Below, one piece after another: positions 36,218-44,119 of a stretch of 64,000 bases of DNA. The notes beneath the pieces are model-generated. The model saw nothing but the letters and a program-made list of their open reading frames with translations, had not been told where the DNA came from and made no database searches. The number at the start of each line of letters is the position of its first letter. The stretch's first letter is position 1. The stretch comes from HGM04593 sp964458275 (GTDB lineage Bacteria; Bacteroidota; Bacteroidia; Bacteroidales; Bacteroidaceae): assembly GCA_964458275.1 (NCBI GenBank), contig CAYWIE010000006.1, positions 4,423 to 68,422 on the forward strand, given 5' to 3'. The position numbers were made by a program, and so were the translations under genes.

Positions 36218-37228
36218 ATGATAAGACCCGTAAAATTTGAAAGTCAGGATCGTCGTATCAAGCAGATCCTCGCTGTACTTAACGAGAATGGTATCGCTTC
36301 AATCGAGGAGGCGAACGAGATTTGTGAGCAGTACGGTATCGACCCTTACAAGATTTGTGAGGAGACACAGCCTATCTGTTTCGAGAATGCAAAGTGGGCT
36401 TACGTAGTAGGTGCTGCCATTGCATTGAAGAAAGGTTGCAAGAATGCTGCTGACGCTGCTGAGGCTATCGGTCTCGGTCTTCAGGCATTCTGTATCCCCG
36501 GTTCTGTTGCTGACGACCGTAAGGTAGGTATCGGTCACGGTAACCTTGCAGCACGTCTTCTCCGCGAAGAGACAAAGTGCTTCGCATTCCTCGCAGGCCA
36601 CGAGTCATTCGCAGCTGCTGAAGGTGCTATCAAGATTGCTGCTAAGGCAGACAAGGTACGTAAGGAGCCCCTCCGCGTAATCCTCAACGGTCTTGGCAAG
36701 GATGCAGCTCAGATTATCGCACGTATCAACGGTTTCACATACGTACAGACAGAGTTCGACTACTTCACAGGCGAGCTCAAAGAGATACAGCGCATCGCTT
36801 ACTCTGACGGTCCCCGTGCAAAGGTTAACTGCTATGGTGCTGATGATGTTCGCGAAGGTGTGGCAATCATGTGGAAAGAGGGTGTAGACGTTTCTATCAC
36901 AGGTAACTCTACCAACCCCACACGTTTCCAGCACCCCACAGCAGGTACATACAAGAAAGAGCGCACACTCGCTGGCAAACCTTACTTCTCTGTAGCTTCC
37001 GGTGGTGGTACAGGCCGTACACTTCACCCCGACAACATGGCGGCAGGTCCCGCTTCTTACGGTATGACAGATACGATGGGCCGTATGCACTCAGACGCTC
37101 AGTTCGCAGGTTCTTCTTCAGTTCCCGCACACGTTGAGATGATGGGCTTCCTCGGCATAGGTAACAACCCCATGGTAGGTGCTACTGTTGCTATCGCAGT
37201 GGATGTTTCTGCAGCACTCAGCAAGTAA
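36218..37228 (+). CDS. GGGtGRT-family protein, function unknown
   Basis: 336 residues with the diagnostic motif SGGGTGRTLHP (the GGGTGRT at 262-268). The family is conserved in anaerobic bacteria but has no assigned function. Other visible features are ALKKGCKNAADAAEAIGLGLQAFC (about 66-89), an acidic N-terminal helix, and a glycine-rich C-terminus. No membrane segment or signal peptide is seen, so it is cytosolic. Genetic pairing with the IscU-like scaffold suggests it may receive or carry an Fe-S cluster; this is inference. A strong terminator follows at 37247. Confidence 0.82.
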   Translation: MIRPVKFESQDRRIKQILAVLNENGIASIEEANEICEQYGIDPYKICEETQPICFENAKWAYVVGAAIALKKGCKNAADAAEAIGLGLQAFCIPGSVADDRKVGIGHGNLAARLLREETKCFAFLAGHESFAAAEGAIKIAAKADKVRKEPLRVILNGLGKDAAQIIARINGFTYVQTEFDYFTGELKEIQRIAYSDGPRAKVNCYGADDVREGVAIMWKEGVDVSITGNSTNPTRFQHPTAGTYKKERTLAGKPYFSVASGGGTGRTLHPDNMAAGPASYGMTDTMGRMHSDAQFAGSSSVPAHVEMMGFLGIGNNPMVGATVAIAVDVSAALSK

Positions 37229-37246
37229 TAAATAATTGCATAATAG

Positions 37247-37282
37247 AATATCCTGCAACCTTGTAGATTGCAGGATATTTTT
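37247..37282 (+). terminator. Terminator of the IscU-like/GGGtGRT operon
   Basis: Arms AATATCCTGCAA (37247-37258) and TTGCAGGATATT (37268-37279) with a 9-base loop, then TTTTG. Confidence 0.85.
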
Positions 37283-37372
37283 GTAGATACCGTTTTGTGA
37301 ACTGCTCCCCAAAAAACAAATAGCCGTTCGCTCTTGTTGATGTCAGCTTTTCTAATGATAGATATGTTTGTC

Positions 37373-37403
37373 TTTGCGAGAATATAATAAGTGTGTATAT
37401 TTG
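37373..37403 (+). promoter_or_regulatory. Promoter of the Sel1-repeat gene
   Basis: TTTG (37373-37376), 19-base spacer, TATATTTG (37396-37403): an excellent Bacteroidetes promoter about 45 bases before the ATG. Confidence 0.78.
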
Positions 37404-37448
37404 CGTAATAGTCCGACAGAAAGGATTGAATGATATAATTTTACAGAA

Positions 37449-39206
37449 ATGGAGAACGACAAGAATGTTGATAAAGAGACAACAGCGCAGATTATTGATG
37501 AAATAAGACATTTGCACGGTCTTGCTCAAAAAGAATACAAGGACGGCAGTCTGTGGCAGGCATATAAGTATTATTTTCGCTCTGCTTATTTGCTGGTTTT
37601 TAAGATTGTTGTTCAGAATGTGATCAGGGTACTAGTAATCTTGTTGTTCCTTGCAGCCTTTTTTTTTAGTGAGTGGAGAAAAATTTCCTATTCTCCACAT
37701 TATGATAAGGCTAAAATAGCATATGGGATAGGAGAAAAAGAGAAGGCGTGGGAACATTTTAAATTAGCTTTCTCGGAATATAGAGCAAATAGTATATATT
37801 ATAATGCAGTGACAGAAGAAGATGACGAAAAAGCGTTGAAATTATACAGGAAAGCTGCAGAACAAAATAGCAGTCGGGCTTTAAATCAATTAGGGATTTT
37901 CTATTATGACGGAAGCCATGGCTTTGAACAGAACTACGACTCGGCTGCAAAATATTTTAAATGTGCGGCGGAGTTGGGGTATCATTGGGCTGAATATAAT
38001 ATTGGAGAATGTTATTACACAGGAAAAGGTGTAGAACGGAATTACAGAGAGGCTGTAAAATGGTTCAAATTGGCGGCAGAACAGAAGAATGTCAGAGCAT
38101 ATAGCTATTTAGGTACTTGTTGCATTTCTGGTAATGGTGTGAAGCGGGATTATGTTGAGGCTGTAAAATGGTTCAAATTGGCAACGAACTGTGGTGATGC
38201 TGTTGCTATGTGCAATTTAGGATATTGTTATCATTATGGTTATGGTGTTATGCAGAATTACGCTGAGGCTGTAAAGTATTATAATATGGCAATGGAAAAG
38301 GGGGATGTTCAAGCCGAGTTTTTTCTTGGAGAATGTTATTACTATGGTCAAGGTGTAAAACAGGATTTTAAGAAAGCGAGAGAACTATTTGAGTTGGCAG
38401 CCAATAAAGGAAACAGAGATGCAATAGGAAAGTTGGAATATGCATCTTTCTTGGAAGAAACAGTAGAATCGAAAAAAATAACTGAACCGAAGGCTTATGA
38501 AAGCAATAAAAAGGCAACCGTAAAATCGCAACCGAACACATCTCCAAAAAACAAAAAGGGGGTAACTGAAAAAGTAGATGGCGAATGGTTCAATAGGTTA
38601 TACAAAAAGGCTGTTGAAGAAAAAAATGCAGAAGCCTTGAACTCTTTAGGTGAGTGTTATTATAAAGGTAAAGGTGTTAAAAGAAACTATGCTGAAGCCG
38701 CGAAATATTACAGACAGTCGGCAGAGCTGGGCTGCGACAAAGGAGAATACAATCTCGGATATTGCTATTTGTACGGCAGAGGTGTTAACCGGAATTATCA
38801 GGCGGCAATAAAATGGTTCAGGTTGGCGGCGGAAAAGGATTATGCCAAGGCGTATGACTCTTTAGGCAAATGCCATTACTTCGGTATGGGCGTTAAAAAG
38901 GATTATAAGAAAGCTGTCGAGTATTATAAACTGGCTGCCCAAAAAGGTCTGAGTTCTGCCATGTACAATCTGGGTGTCTGTTATTACAATGGGCATGGTG
39001 TCAAACGGAATTATGAGGAGGCTATAGTGTATTATACCATGGCGGCGGATTTGGGTTACCATCCGGCCGAATTTAATCTCGGTGTATGCTATTACAATGG
39101 CAAGGGAGTGAAAAAAGATGTTGCAAGAGCAAAACAGATGATGAAGTCTGCTGCAGATAAAGGCAACGAAAAGGCAAAAGAGATGCTTAGGAAAATGAAG
39201 TTTTAG
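37449..39206 (+). CDS. Membrane-anchored Sel1-repeat protein
   Basis: 585 residues. A single membrane helix at about 58-74 follows a charged N-terminus. The remainder consists of Sel1-like (TPR-type) repeats of about 36 residues with the core LGxCYYxGxGVxxxxxEAxKWF. Five copies occupy about 140-325, a lysine-rich linker with no repeat spans about 335-375, and five more run to the C-terminus. Sel1 proteins are scaffolds for protein-protein contacts. The coding sequence is visibly more AT-rich (many tta, ata, aga and aat codons) than its neighbours, most of all in its first two thirds, suggesting different history. No partner gene is adjacent. Confidence 0.85.
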   Translation: MENDKNVDKETTAQIIDEIRHLHGLAQKEYKDGSLWQAYKYYFRSAYLLVFKIVVQNVIRVLVILLFLAAFFFSEWRKISYSPHYDKAKIAYGIGEKEKAWEHFKLAFSEYRANSIYYNAVTEEDDEKALKLYRKAAEQNSSRALNQLGIFYYDGSHGFEQNYDSAAKYFKCAAELGYHWAEYNIGECYYTGKGVERNYREAVKWFKLAAEQKNVRAYSYLGTCCISGNGVKRDYVEAVKWFKLATNCGDAVAMCNLGYCYHYGYGVMQNYAEAVKYYNMAMEKGDVQAEFFLGECYYYGQGVKQDFKKARELFELAANKGNRDAIGKLEYASFLEETVESKKITEPKAYESNKKATVKSQPNTSPKNKKGVTEKVDGEWFNRLYKKAVEEKNAEALNSLGECYYKGKGVKRNYAEAAKYYRQSAELGCDKGEYNLGYCYLYGRGVNRNYQAAIKWFRLAAEKDYAKAYDSLGKCHYFGMGVKKDYKKAVEYYKLAAQKGLSSAMYNLGVCYYNGHGVKRNYEEAIVYYTMAADLGYHPAEFNLGVCYYNGKGVKKDVARAKQMMKSAADKGNEKAKEMLRKMKF

Positions 39207-39269
39207 AAGCTGTCTGAAATTCTTTTCATATTGTTTTTTGAATCCTGTCGTTTATTCCGGCATTTATTG

Positions 39270-39277
39270 TATCTTTG
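39270..39277 (+). promoter_or_regulatory. -7 box (TATCTTTG) upstream of the divIC-like gene
   Basis: TATCTTTG matches the -7 consensus about 90 bases before the ATG at 39367. No standard -33 element is evident. Confidence 0.45.
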
Positions 39278-39366
39278 CTCTTGGTGAAATGGGTGCTTGA
39301 TGGAATGTCTGTCCGTCTCCGGCGCTCTATGGTACCGTTGAACTTTCATATGTAAAGAATCATAAT

Positions 39367-39666
39367 ATGAATGACAGTATAGAACAGTTGACTTTGTGGA
39401 TACTAAAGCATAAGTATCTCTTTGTTACGATAGCTTTCGCTGTAATAATTGTTTTCCTTGATGAAAACAACATGATGAGGCACATTCAGAACAGAAGAGA
39501 AATTATGGCTCTTGAATCCGAAAAATCAGACTTGATGGAGGAATACGAATCGTTGTCGCGCAAAATAGATGAACTGAACGCCGATCCGGTGTATATGGAA
39601 AAGATAGCCCGCGACCGTTACAAAATGCACAAGTCCGATGAGGAAATTTTTATATTTGACGATTAG
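39367..39666 (+). CDS. FtsB/DivIC-family septum formation protein
   Basis: 99 residues with one membrane helix (about 17-31) and a following coiled coil (about 36-70, MRHIQNRREIMALESEKSDLMEEYESLSRKI broken by the NADPVYMEKIARDRYKM motif at about 72-88), the standard FtsB/DivIC architecture. These proteins join the divisome through FtsL and FtsQ/DivIB. The downstream small membrane protein begins 1 base after the stop. Confidence 0.85.
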   Translation: MNDSIEQLTLWILKHKYLFVTIAFAVIIVFLDENNMMRHIQNRREIMALESEKSDLMEEYESLSRKIDELNADPVYMEKIARDRYKMHKSDEEIFIFDD

Positions 39667-39667
39667 T

Positions 39668-39997
39668 ATGAAGATACGTGGAATGTTGACAATGGCGGGT
39701 GCCGTCATGCTCCTTGCCGGAGCTGTGCTTAAATTTTCAATGAGCGACGAAGCTTCCTATATATATACAGCGGGTGCGGTGCTCTTTGCGGTAATGCAGT
39801 TCCTGGACAGAGTAAAAGGAAAAAACTTCGTTGTACGTCGTCTTGTAACCATGCAGACGGTAGGTTCGCTTGTGCTTGTGGCGGCAGGAGTCCTGATGTT
39901 CACTTACCATAGAAACGAGTGGATTGTGGCAATGACGATAGGAGCATTGCTGCAGCTGTACACCTCGTTCCGTATTCCGGCCGAAATGGACAAATAG
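39668..39997 (+). CDS. Small membrane protein, function unknown
   Basis: 109 residues from the ATG at 39668, one base after the divIC-like stop; the frame is open back to 39638 but that extension overlaps the divIC-like gene. Four hydrophobic segments (about 5-20, 28-43, 57-77 and 82-100) suggest a four-helix inner-membrane protein with a short basic loop. I do not recognise a family beyond its being a conserved-looking neighbour of divIC. Tight spacing implies co-translation with the cell-division gene. Confidence 0.65.
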   Translation: MKIRGMLTMAGAVMLLAGAVLKFSMSDEASYIYTAGAVLFAVMQFLDRVKGKNFVVRRLVTMQTVGSLVLVAAGVLMFTYHRNEWIVAMTIGALLQLYTSFRIPAEMDK

Positions 39998-40036
39998 CTA
40001 CCTTTCTTACCTTAACCTTCAAATATCCGGTGAATT

Positions 40037-40861
40037 ATGGAAAAACAGGCTGAATATATACAGAGCATAGAGATAGACTCCCTATGGAACAACCGCAAGC
40101 ATATTTTGTGGAACCTGCGTCCTGATGTCAACATTCTCAGTGGCAGCAACGGGTTGGGCAAAAGTACCATAATAAACCGCTCGGCAACGCAGCTCGATAT
40201 ACTGCGCAGCCACAAGCTGACGAGCCGTCCCGAAGATGGGGTGCGTTTCATTTTCCATCCGTCGGATGCTACCATAATAAATTTCGATGTGATACGCAGC
40301 ATCGATCGTCCGGTACTCAATAGCGAACTGCTCGAAAAGATGTCCGATGCCAATGTGCGCACCGAGCTCGATTGGCAGCTCTACCAGCTTCAACGCCGCT
40401 ACTTGAACTATCAGCTGAACATTGGCAACCGAATAATAAGCATGCTCACAAGTGCAGTGCCCGAAGAACAAAAGGCTGCTGCCGAACTCTCTCTTCCCAA
40501 GAGGCTTTTTCAGGACCTCATAGACGAACTTTTCAGTGAGACCGGAAAGACCATTGTCCGCGACAGCAACGAGATATACTTCATGCAGTATGGTGAAAGA
40601 ATATCTCCATATGTGCTCTCCTCAGGCGAGAAGCAGCTGCTTGTAATACTCCTTACGGCGCTTGTGCAGGACAGCAAGCCCGGCGTGCTCTTTATGGACG
40701 AACCCGAAATATCGTTGCACATCGAATGGCAGAAGCGCCTGATAACCCTAATACGTACTCTAAACCCCAATATACAGATAATCCTGTGCACACACTCGCC
40801 TGCAATAATTATGGACGGGTGGATAGATGCAGTAACAGAGATAGCCGATATTACACAATAA
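40037..40861 (+). CDS. ABC-type (SMC/RecF/OLD-like) ATPase, partner of a DUF4435 protein
   Basis: 274 residues forming one ABC ATPase domain: Walker A GSNGLGKST (36-44), signature LSSGEKQ (194-200), Walker B VLFMDEPE (217-224) and H-loop THSP (H253). The region between Walker A and signature (about 60-185) is a mostly helical insert in place of a long coiled coil. No membrane-transport domains are present, so it belongs with RecF/OLD/AriA-like ATPases, not transporters. The DUF4435 gene follows by 38 bases. The pair resembles the AriA-AriB architecture of PARIS anti-phage systems, but flanking genes are housekeeping, so a DNA-repair or other cellular role is equally possible. Confidence 0.82.
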   Translation: MEKQAEYIQSIEIDSLWNNRKHILWNLRPDVNILSGSNGLGKSTIINRSATQLDILRSHKLTSRPEDGVRFIFHPSDATIINFDVIRSIDRPVLNSELLEKMSDANVRTELDWQLYQLQRRYLNYQLNIGNRIISMLTSAVPEEQKAAAELSLPKRLFQDLIDELFSETGKTIVRDSNEIYFMQYGERISPYVLSSGEKQLLVILLTALVQDSKPGVLFMDEPEISLHIEWQKRLITLIRTLNPNIQIILCTHSPAIIMDGWIDAVTEIADITQ

Positions 40862-40899
40862 CTTTCCGCCGTTGATAGTCGGGGCACAACCACATATCC

Positions 40900-41955
40900 A
40901 TGAAACGCAAATCACTGACGTCATATCTTAATTCCGACTTTGTAGCAGCCGCAAACGCGCTCCGTCCCAAGAGTGCCAAGCACCGCATCGTGGCATATGT
41001 GGAAAGTTACGACGACATCTCCTTTTGGCGTTCGCTGTTCGATGAGTATGAGAACGAGAAATATCATTTCGAAGTGATGCTCCCTGCCCGTTCCAATCTC
41101 TCCAAAGGCAAAAAGCAGGCGATGATGAATATGCTCGGCAAGGCGTTCGGCAAAAACATGATAGCTTGTGTAGACAGCGACTACGACTATCTGTTGCAAG
41201 GTGCAACAGACACATCGCGCCGCATGATAAACAGCCCGTACATACTGCACACTTATACATATGCCATAGAGAATTACCAATGCTATGCCGAAAGTCTTCA
41301 TCAGGTATGTGTGCAAAGCACGCTGAACGACACAAGGCTTCTCGATATTGCGAAACTGATGCATCTCTATTCGAGCATCTGCTTCCCGCTCTTCGTGTGG
41401 AGTGTGCTGCTCTATCGCGAGCACGACCTAAGCACAATGCCGTTGCTGAAGTTCTGTGAAATAGTGCGTCTCACCTCTTTCAGCATCGGGCGTCCCGAAC
41501 AGTCCCTGAAGCAGCTTGCAGGCAGAGTGCAGCACAATCTTGCTCTGCTTGCCAAACGTCGCCCCGACCTGAAAGGCAAATACGAAAGGCTGAAGAATGA
41601 TATTAAACGGCTCGGAGTAACAGAAGAGAATACATACTTGTATATGCAGGGACACCATTTGGTCGATGGTGTGGTGTTGCGCATACTTAACCCTGTTTGC
41701 CGCTCGTTGCGTCATGCGCGCGAAGATGAGATACAGCGGCTTGCCTACCACCGTGTGCAGTACACGAACGAAATCTCTGCATACAGAAACAGCCAATGCG
41801 ACATAACGCTGGCGCTTCGCAGAAATCTCAACTACAAGGATTCTGAACCTTACAGGAAATTGAAAGCAGATGTTGAACGTCTGCTCGGAAGCTTGCAAGA
41901 GAAGCCCTCGGAGACAAATGCCGAGGAACGGAATAGTGCAGAGGTTGGCTTGTAG
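40900..41955 (+). CDS. DUF4435 (TOPRIM-like) protein, partner of the ABC ATPase
   Basis: 351 residues. The N-terminal part has TOPRIM-like acidic motifs: E35 in YVESYDDISFW (with D38 and D39) and the D92-x-D94 pair in IACVDSDYDYL, in the order expected of a TOPRIM metal site. Helical regions follow (about 140-340). DUF4435 proteins are commonly encoded beside an ABC ATPase; in PARIS the equivalent AriB is a nuclease released by AriA when a trigger protein is sensed. Here activity is inferred only from the acidic residues. The gene converges with dnaX, with 9 bases between stops and no hairpin seen. Confidence 0.75.
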   Translation: MKRKSLTSYLNSDFVAAANALRPKSAKHRIVAYVESYDDISFWRSLFDEYENEKYHFEVMLPARSNLSKGKKQAMMNMLGKAFGKNMIACVDSDYDYLLQGATDTSRRMINSPYILHTYTYAIENYQCYAESLHQVCVQSTLNDTRLLDIAKLMHLYSSICFPLFVWSVLLYREHDLSTMPLLKFCEIVRLTSFSIGRPEQSLKQLAGRVQHNLALLAKRRPDLKGKYERLKNDIKRLGVTEENTYLYMQGHHLVDGVVLRILNPVCRSLRHAREDEIQRLAYHRVQYTNEISAYRNSQCDITLALRRNLNYKDSEPYRKLKADVERLLGSLQEKPSETNAEERNSAEVGL

Positions 41956-41964
41956 AGCCTCTTT

Positions 41965-43785
41965 CTATGCAAAGTCAAGGTTGAGCTTTTTCCTTAATTT
42001 TTCTATGGCGGGGTTCTTCTCTGCCAACAATTTGAACTGTTCCGTGCGGTCGTAGATACGCCGGTGCTGTTGTTGCTCGTCAATCTCTATTTTCATAGTC
42101 ACATGGCGGCAGTCGGTCTGCTCTTCTATGTATCTTGTTATGGCTTTGGACTCTTTTTCGAAGAATTCCATCACTATCTTGTTGCCGACCTTTATTGTAA
42201 ATTGGTTGCCGTCTGTAAGTTCGGGGTGGATAATCTTCATCCTGTCGGCAATGGCACGTTCGTTTTCGGGCAGGCGCAGTGCATACTCCATCCATTTCTG
42301 GGATAGCGATTCGCTTGTGAGGCTTGCTCTCTTTTCGCCTGAATCTGTTGCATCCGAAGCCTTCTCTGCCTTTTGTGAAACCTCTTCCTGCTTGTCCTGG
42401 ACAATATTCTTGTGGGTTCTCTGGAACATGCCGCCGAACGGGGTAGCGCCGTTGCCGCTTCTCTTGAGAGACTCCGGACGTCCGCGCATCACAACGGGTT
42501 GTGCTGCGGCTTCGTTTGTGGATGCTGCCGTTTCTGCTGCCTTTACAGGTGTTTCGGGTGCCTTTGCCGCAGCCGGTGTGGCTGCGGGGGCGGGTTGCGG
42601 CGTATTTTTCGCGTCGTTTCTGTTTTCTTCTATCTTGTTGAATATGGGTTTCAGTCGCTTAGGGCTGCGCCCGGAAATCTCATCTGCGCTTTCGTTGTTT
42701 ATTTGCGAGAGCTGTATGATTGTCAGTTCTACAAGAAGTCTCTTGTTGCGGCTGGCGCGATAGTTCATTTCGCAGTCATTGCACATTTTTATTGCCTTGA
42801 AGAGGAAGCGTGGCGTGCATTTTGCTGCCTGTTCGATATATTTCTTCTGAAGCTCTTCGCCACACTCCAAGAGCTTGTGCGTTACAGGGTCGCAGGCTAC
42901 AAGAAGGTCGCGGAAGTGTGATGCAAGCCCGCCTATGAATATGTTCCCCTCGAATCCTTTGCTGAGTATGTTGTTGAACATCAGCATCAGCTGTGCGGTC
43001 TCTGACGCAAGTATCTGCTCAGTGAATCTGAAGTAGCAGTCGTAGTCGAGTATGTTCAGGCTCTCTATTACTTTTTCGTATCTGAGGTCGCCCTGCGTGA
43101 AGCTGCTCATCTGGTCGAAAAGCGAGAGGGCATCACGCATGCATCCGTCGGACTTTTGGGCGATTATGCGCAGTGCGTCAAATTCGCTGTTTATCCCTTC
43201 GCGGTCGGCGATGTTCTTCAGATGGGCAATGATGTCGCTGTTGTCTATGCGGCTGAAGTCGTAAATCTGGCATCGGGACAGTATGGTCGGTATAATCTTG
43301 TGCTTCTCGGTGGTGGCGAGTATGAATATGGCATGTGCGGGCGGCTCTTCGAGTGTCTTGAGGAAGGCATTGAACGCAGCCTGTGTGAGCATGTGCACCT
43401 CGTCGATTATATACACCTTGTATCGTCCTACCTGAGGCGGTATTCTCACCTGCTCGTTGAGCATCCTTATGTCTTCTACGGAGTTGTTGCTGGCTGCGTC
43501 AAGTTCGTAGATGGTGAATGAACGTTGCTGGTTGAACGACTGGCACGATTCGCAGTTGTTGCAAGGCTCGCCGTTTGCGGTCGGATGTTCGCAGTTTATT
43601 GTCTTTGCAAAGATGCGTGCGCATGTGGTTTTGCCCACTCCGCGAGGTCCGCAGAACAGATAGGCATGTGCCAGCTTGCCGGTCTGTATGGCATTCTTCA
43701 ATGTTGTGGTCAGCGCTTTCTGTGCAACCACCGTCTCGAATGTGTCGGGGCGATATTTACGTGCCGATACTATGTAATTTCCCAT
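41965..43785 (-). CDS. dnaX: DNA polymerase III subunit gamma/tau
   Basis: 606 residues from the start at 43785 (MGNYIVSARKYRP, the usual DnaX opening); an ATG at 43821 adds 12 unlikely residues. AAA+ clamp-loader motifs: Walker A GPRGVGKT (46-53), zinc ligands C65, C75, C78 and C81, Walker B IIDEVH (126-131), TLEEPP and the SRC motif. Domain III follows, then a proline/alanine-rich linker (about 390-440) and a C-terminal tau-like region. The clamp loader opens the beta clamp for replication. There is no obvious slippery A-run for frameshifting to gamma. Confidence 0.95.
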   Translation of the reverse strand: MGNYIVSARKYRPDTFETVVAQKALTTTLKNAIQTGKLAHAYLFCGPRGVGKTTCARIFAKTINCEHPTANGEPCNNCESCQSFNQQRSFTIYELDAASNNSVEDIRMLNEQVRIPPQVGRYKVYIIDEVHMLTQAAFNAFLKTLEEPPAHAIFILATTEKHKIIPTILSRCQIYDFSRIDNSDIIAHLKNIADREGINSEFDALRIIAQKSDGCMRDALSLFDQMSSFTQGDLRYEKVIESLNILDYDCYFRFTEQILASETAQLMLMFNNILSKGFEGNIFIGGLASHFRDLLVACDPVTHKLLECGEELQKKYIEQAAKCTPRFLFKAIKMCNDCEMNYRASRNKRLLVELTIIQLSQINNESADEISGRSPKRLKPIFNKIEENRNDAKNTPQPAPAATPAAAKAPETPVKAAETAASTNEAAAQPVVMRGRPESLKRSGNGATPFGGMFQRTHKNIVQDKQEEVSQKAEKASDATDSGEKRASLTSESLSQKWMEYALRLPENERAIADRMKIIHPELTDGNQFTIKVGNKIVMEFFEKESKAITRYIEEQTDCRHVTMKIEIDEQQQHRRIYDRTEQFKLLAEKNPAIEKLRKKLNLDFA

Positions 43786-44119
43786 TATAGTCTTCTTGTT
43801 TAGCTGCTGTTGTGTGTACAATATGCGAATGTACGATTATTTTTTCGGAAAAGGTTGCGGAAACTATAAAAATATTCCCCTTGTCACGATTTTCCTTCTA
43901 TTGGGCAATATTCTGCGATAAAGAGTGCGCGTGTGTGCAATTCTGCTTGTAATGAGAGGTGAAAATCCGTTTTTTCTCCGTATATTTGCGATAAATCGCA
44001 AATGTAGCCTTCACTTGCTGTGTGAAATATTCAAGTAAGCTTGATATTTCCCGCTCGTTTGTTGCTATATTTGCAGGCATACTTCAAGAATTAAAATAAC
44101 ACAAGATAAACATCAGAAA
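43786..44119. promoter_or_regulatory. Divergent dnaX-purL intergenic region with two -7 boxes and a dyad
   Basis: The 334 bases hold no gene. TATATTTG at 44066-44073 is 46 bases before purL and is its likely -7 box, with TTG at 44041-44043. A second TATATTTG at 43981-43988 overlaps the perfect dyad TTTGCGAT-AA-ATCGCAAA (43985-44002), which may be an operator. A weaker repeat, GTACA/TGTAC, lies near 43817-43835 on the dnaX side. No RNA gene is recognised. Confidence 0.5.
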
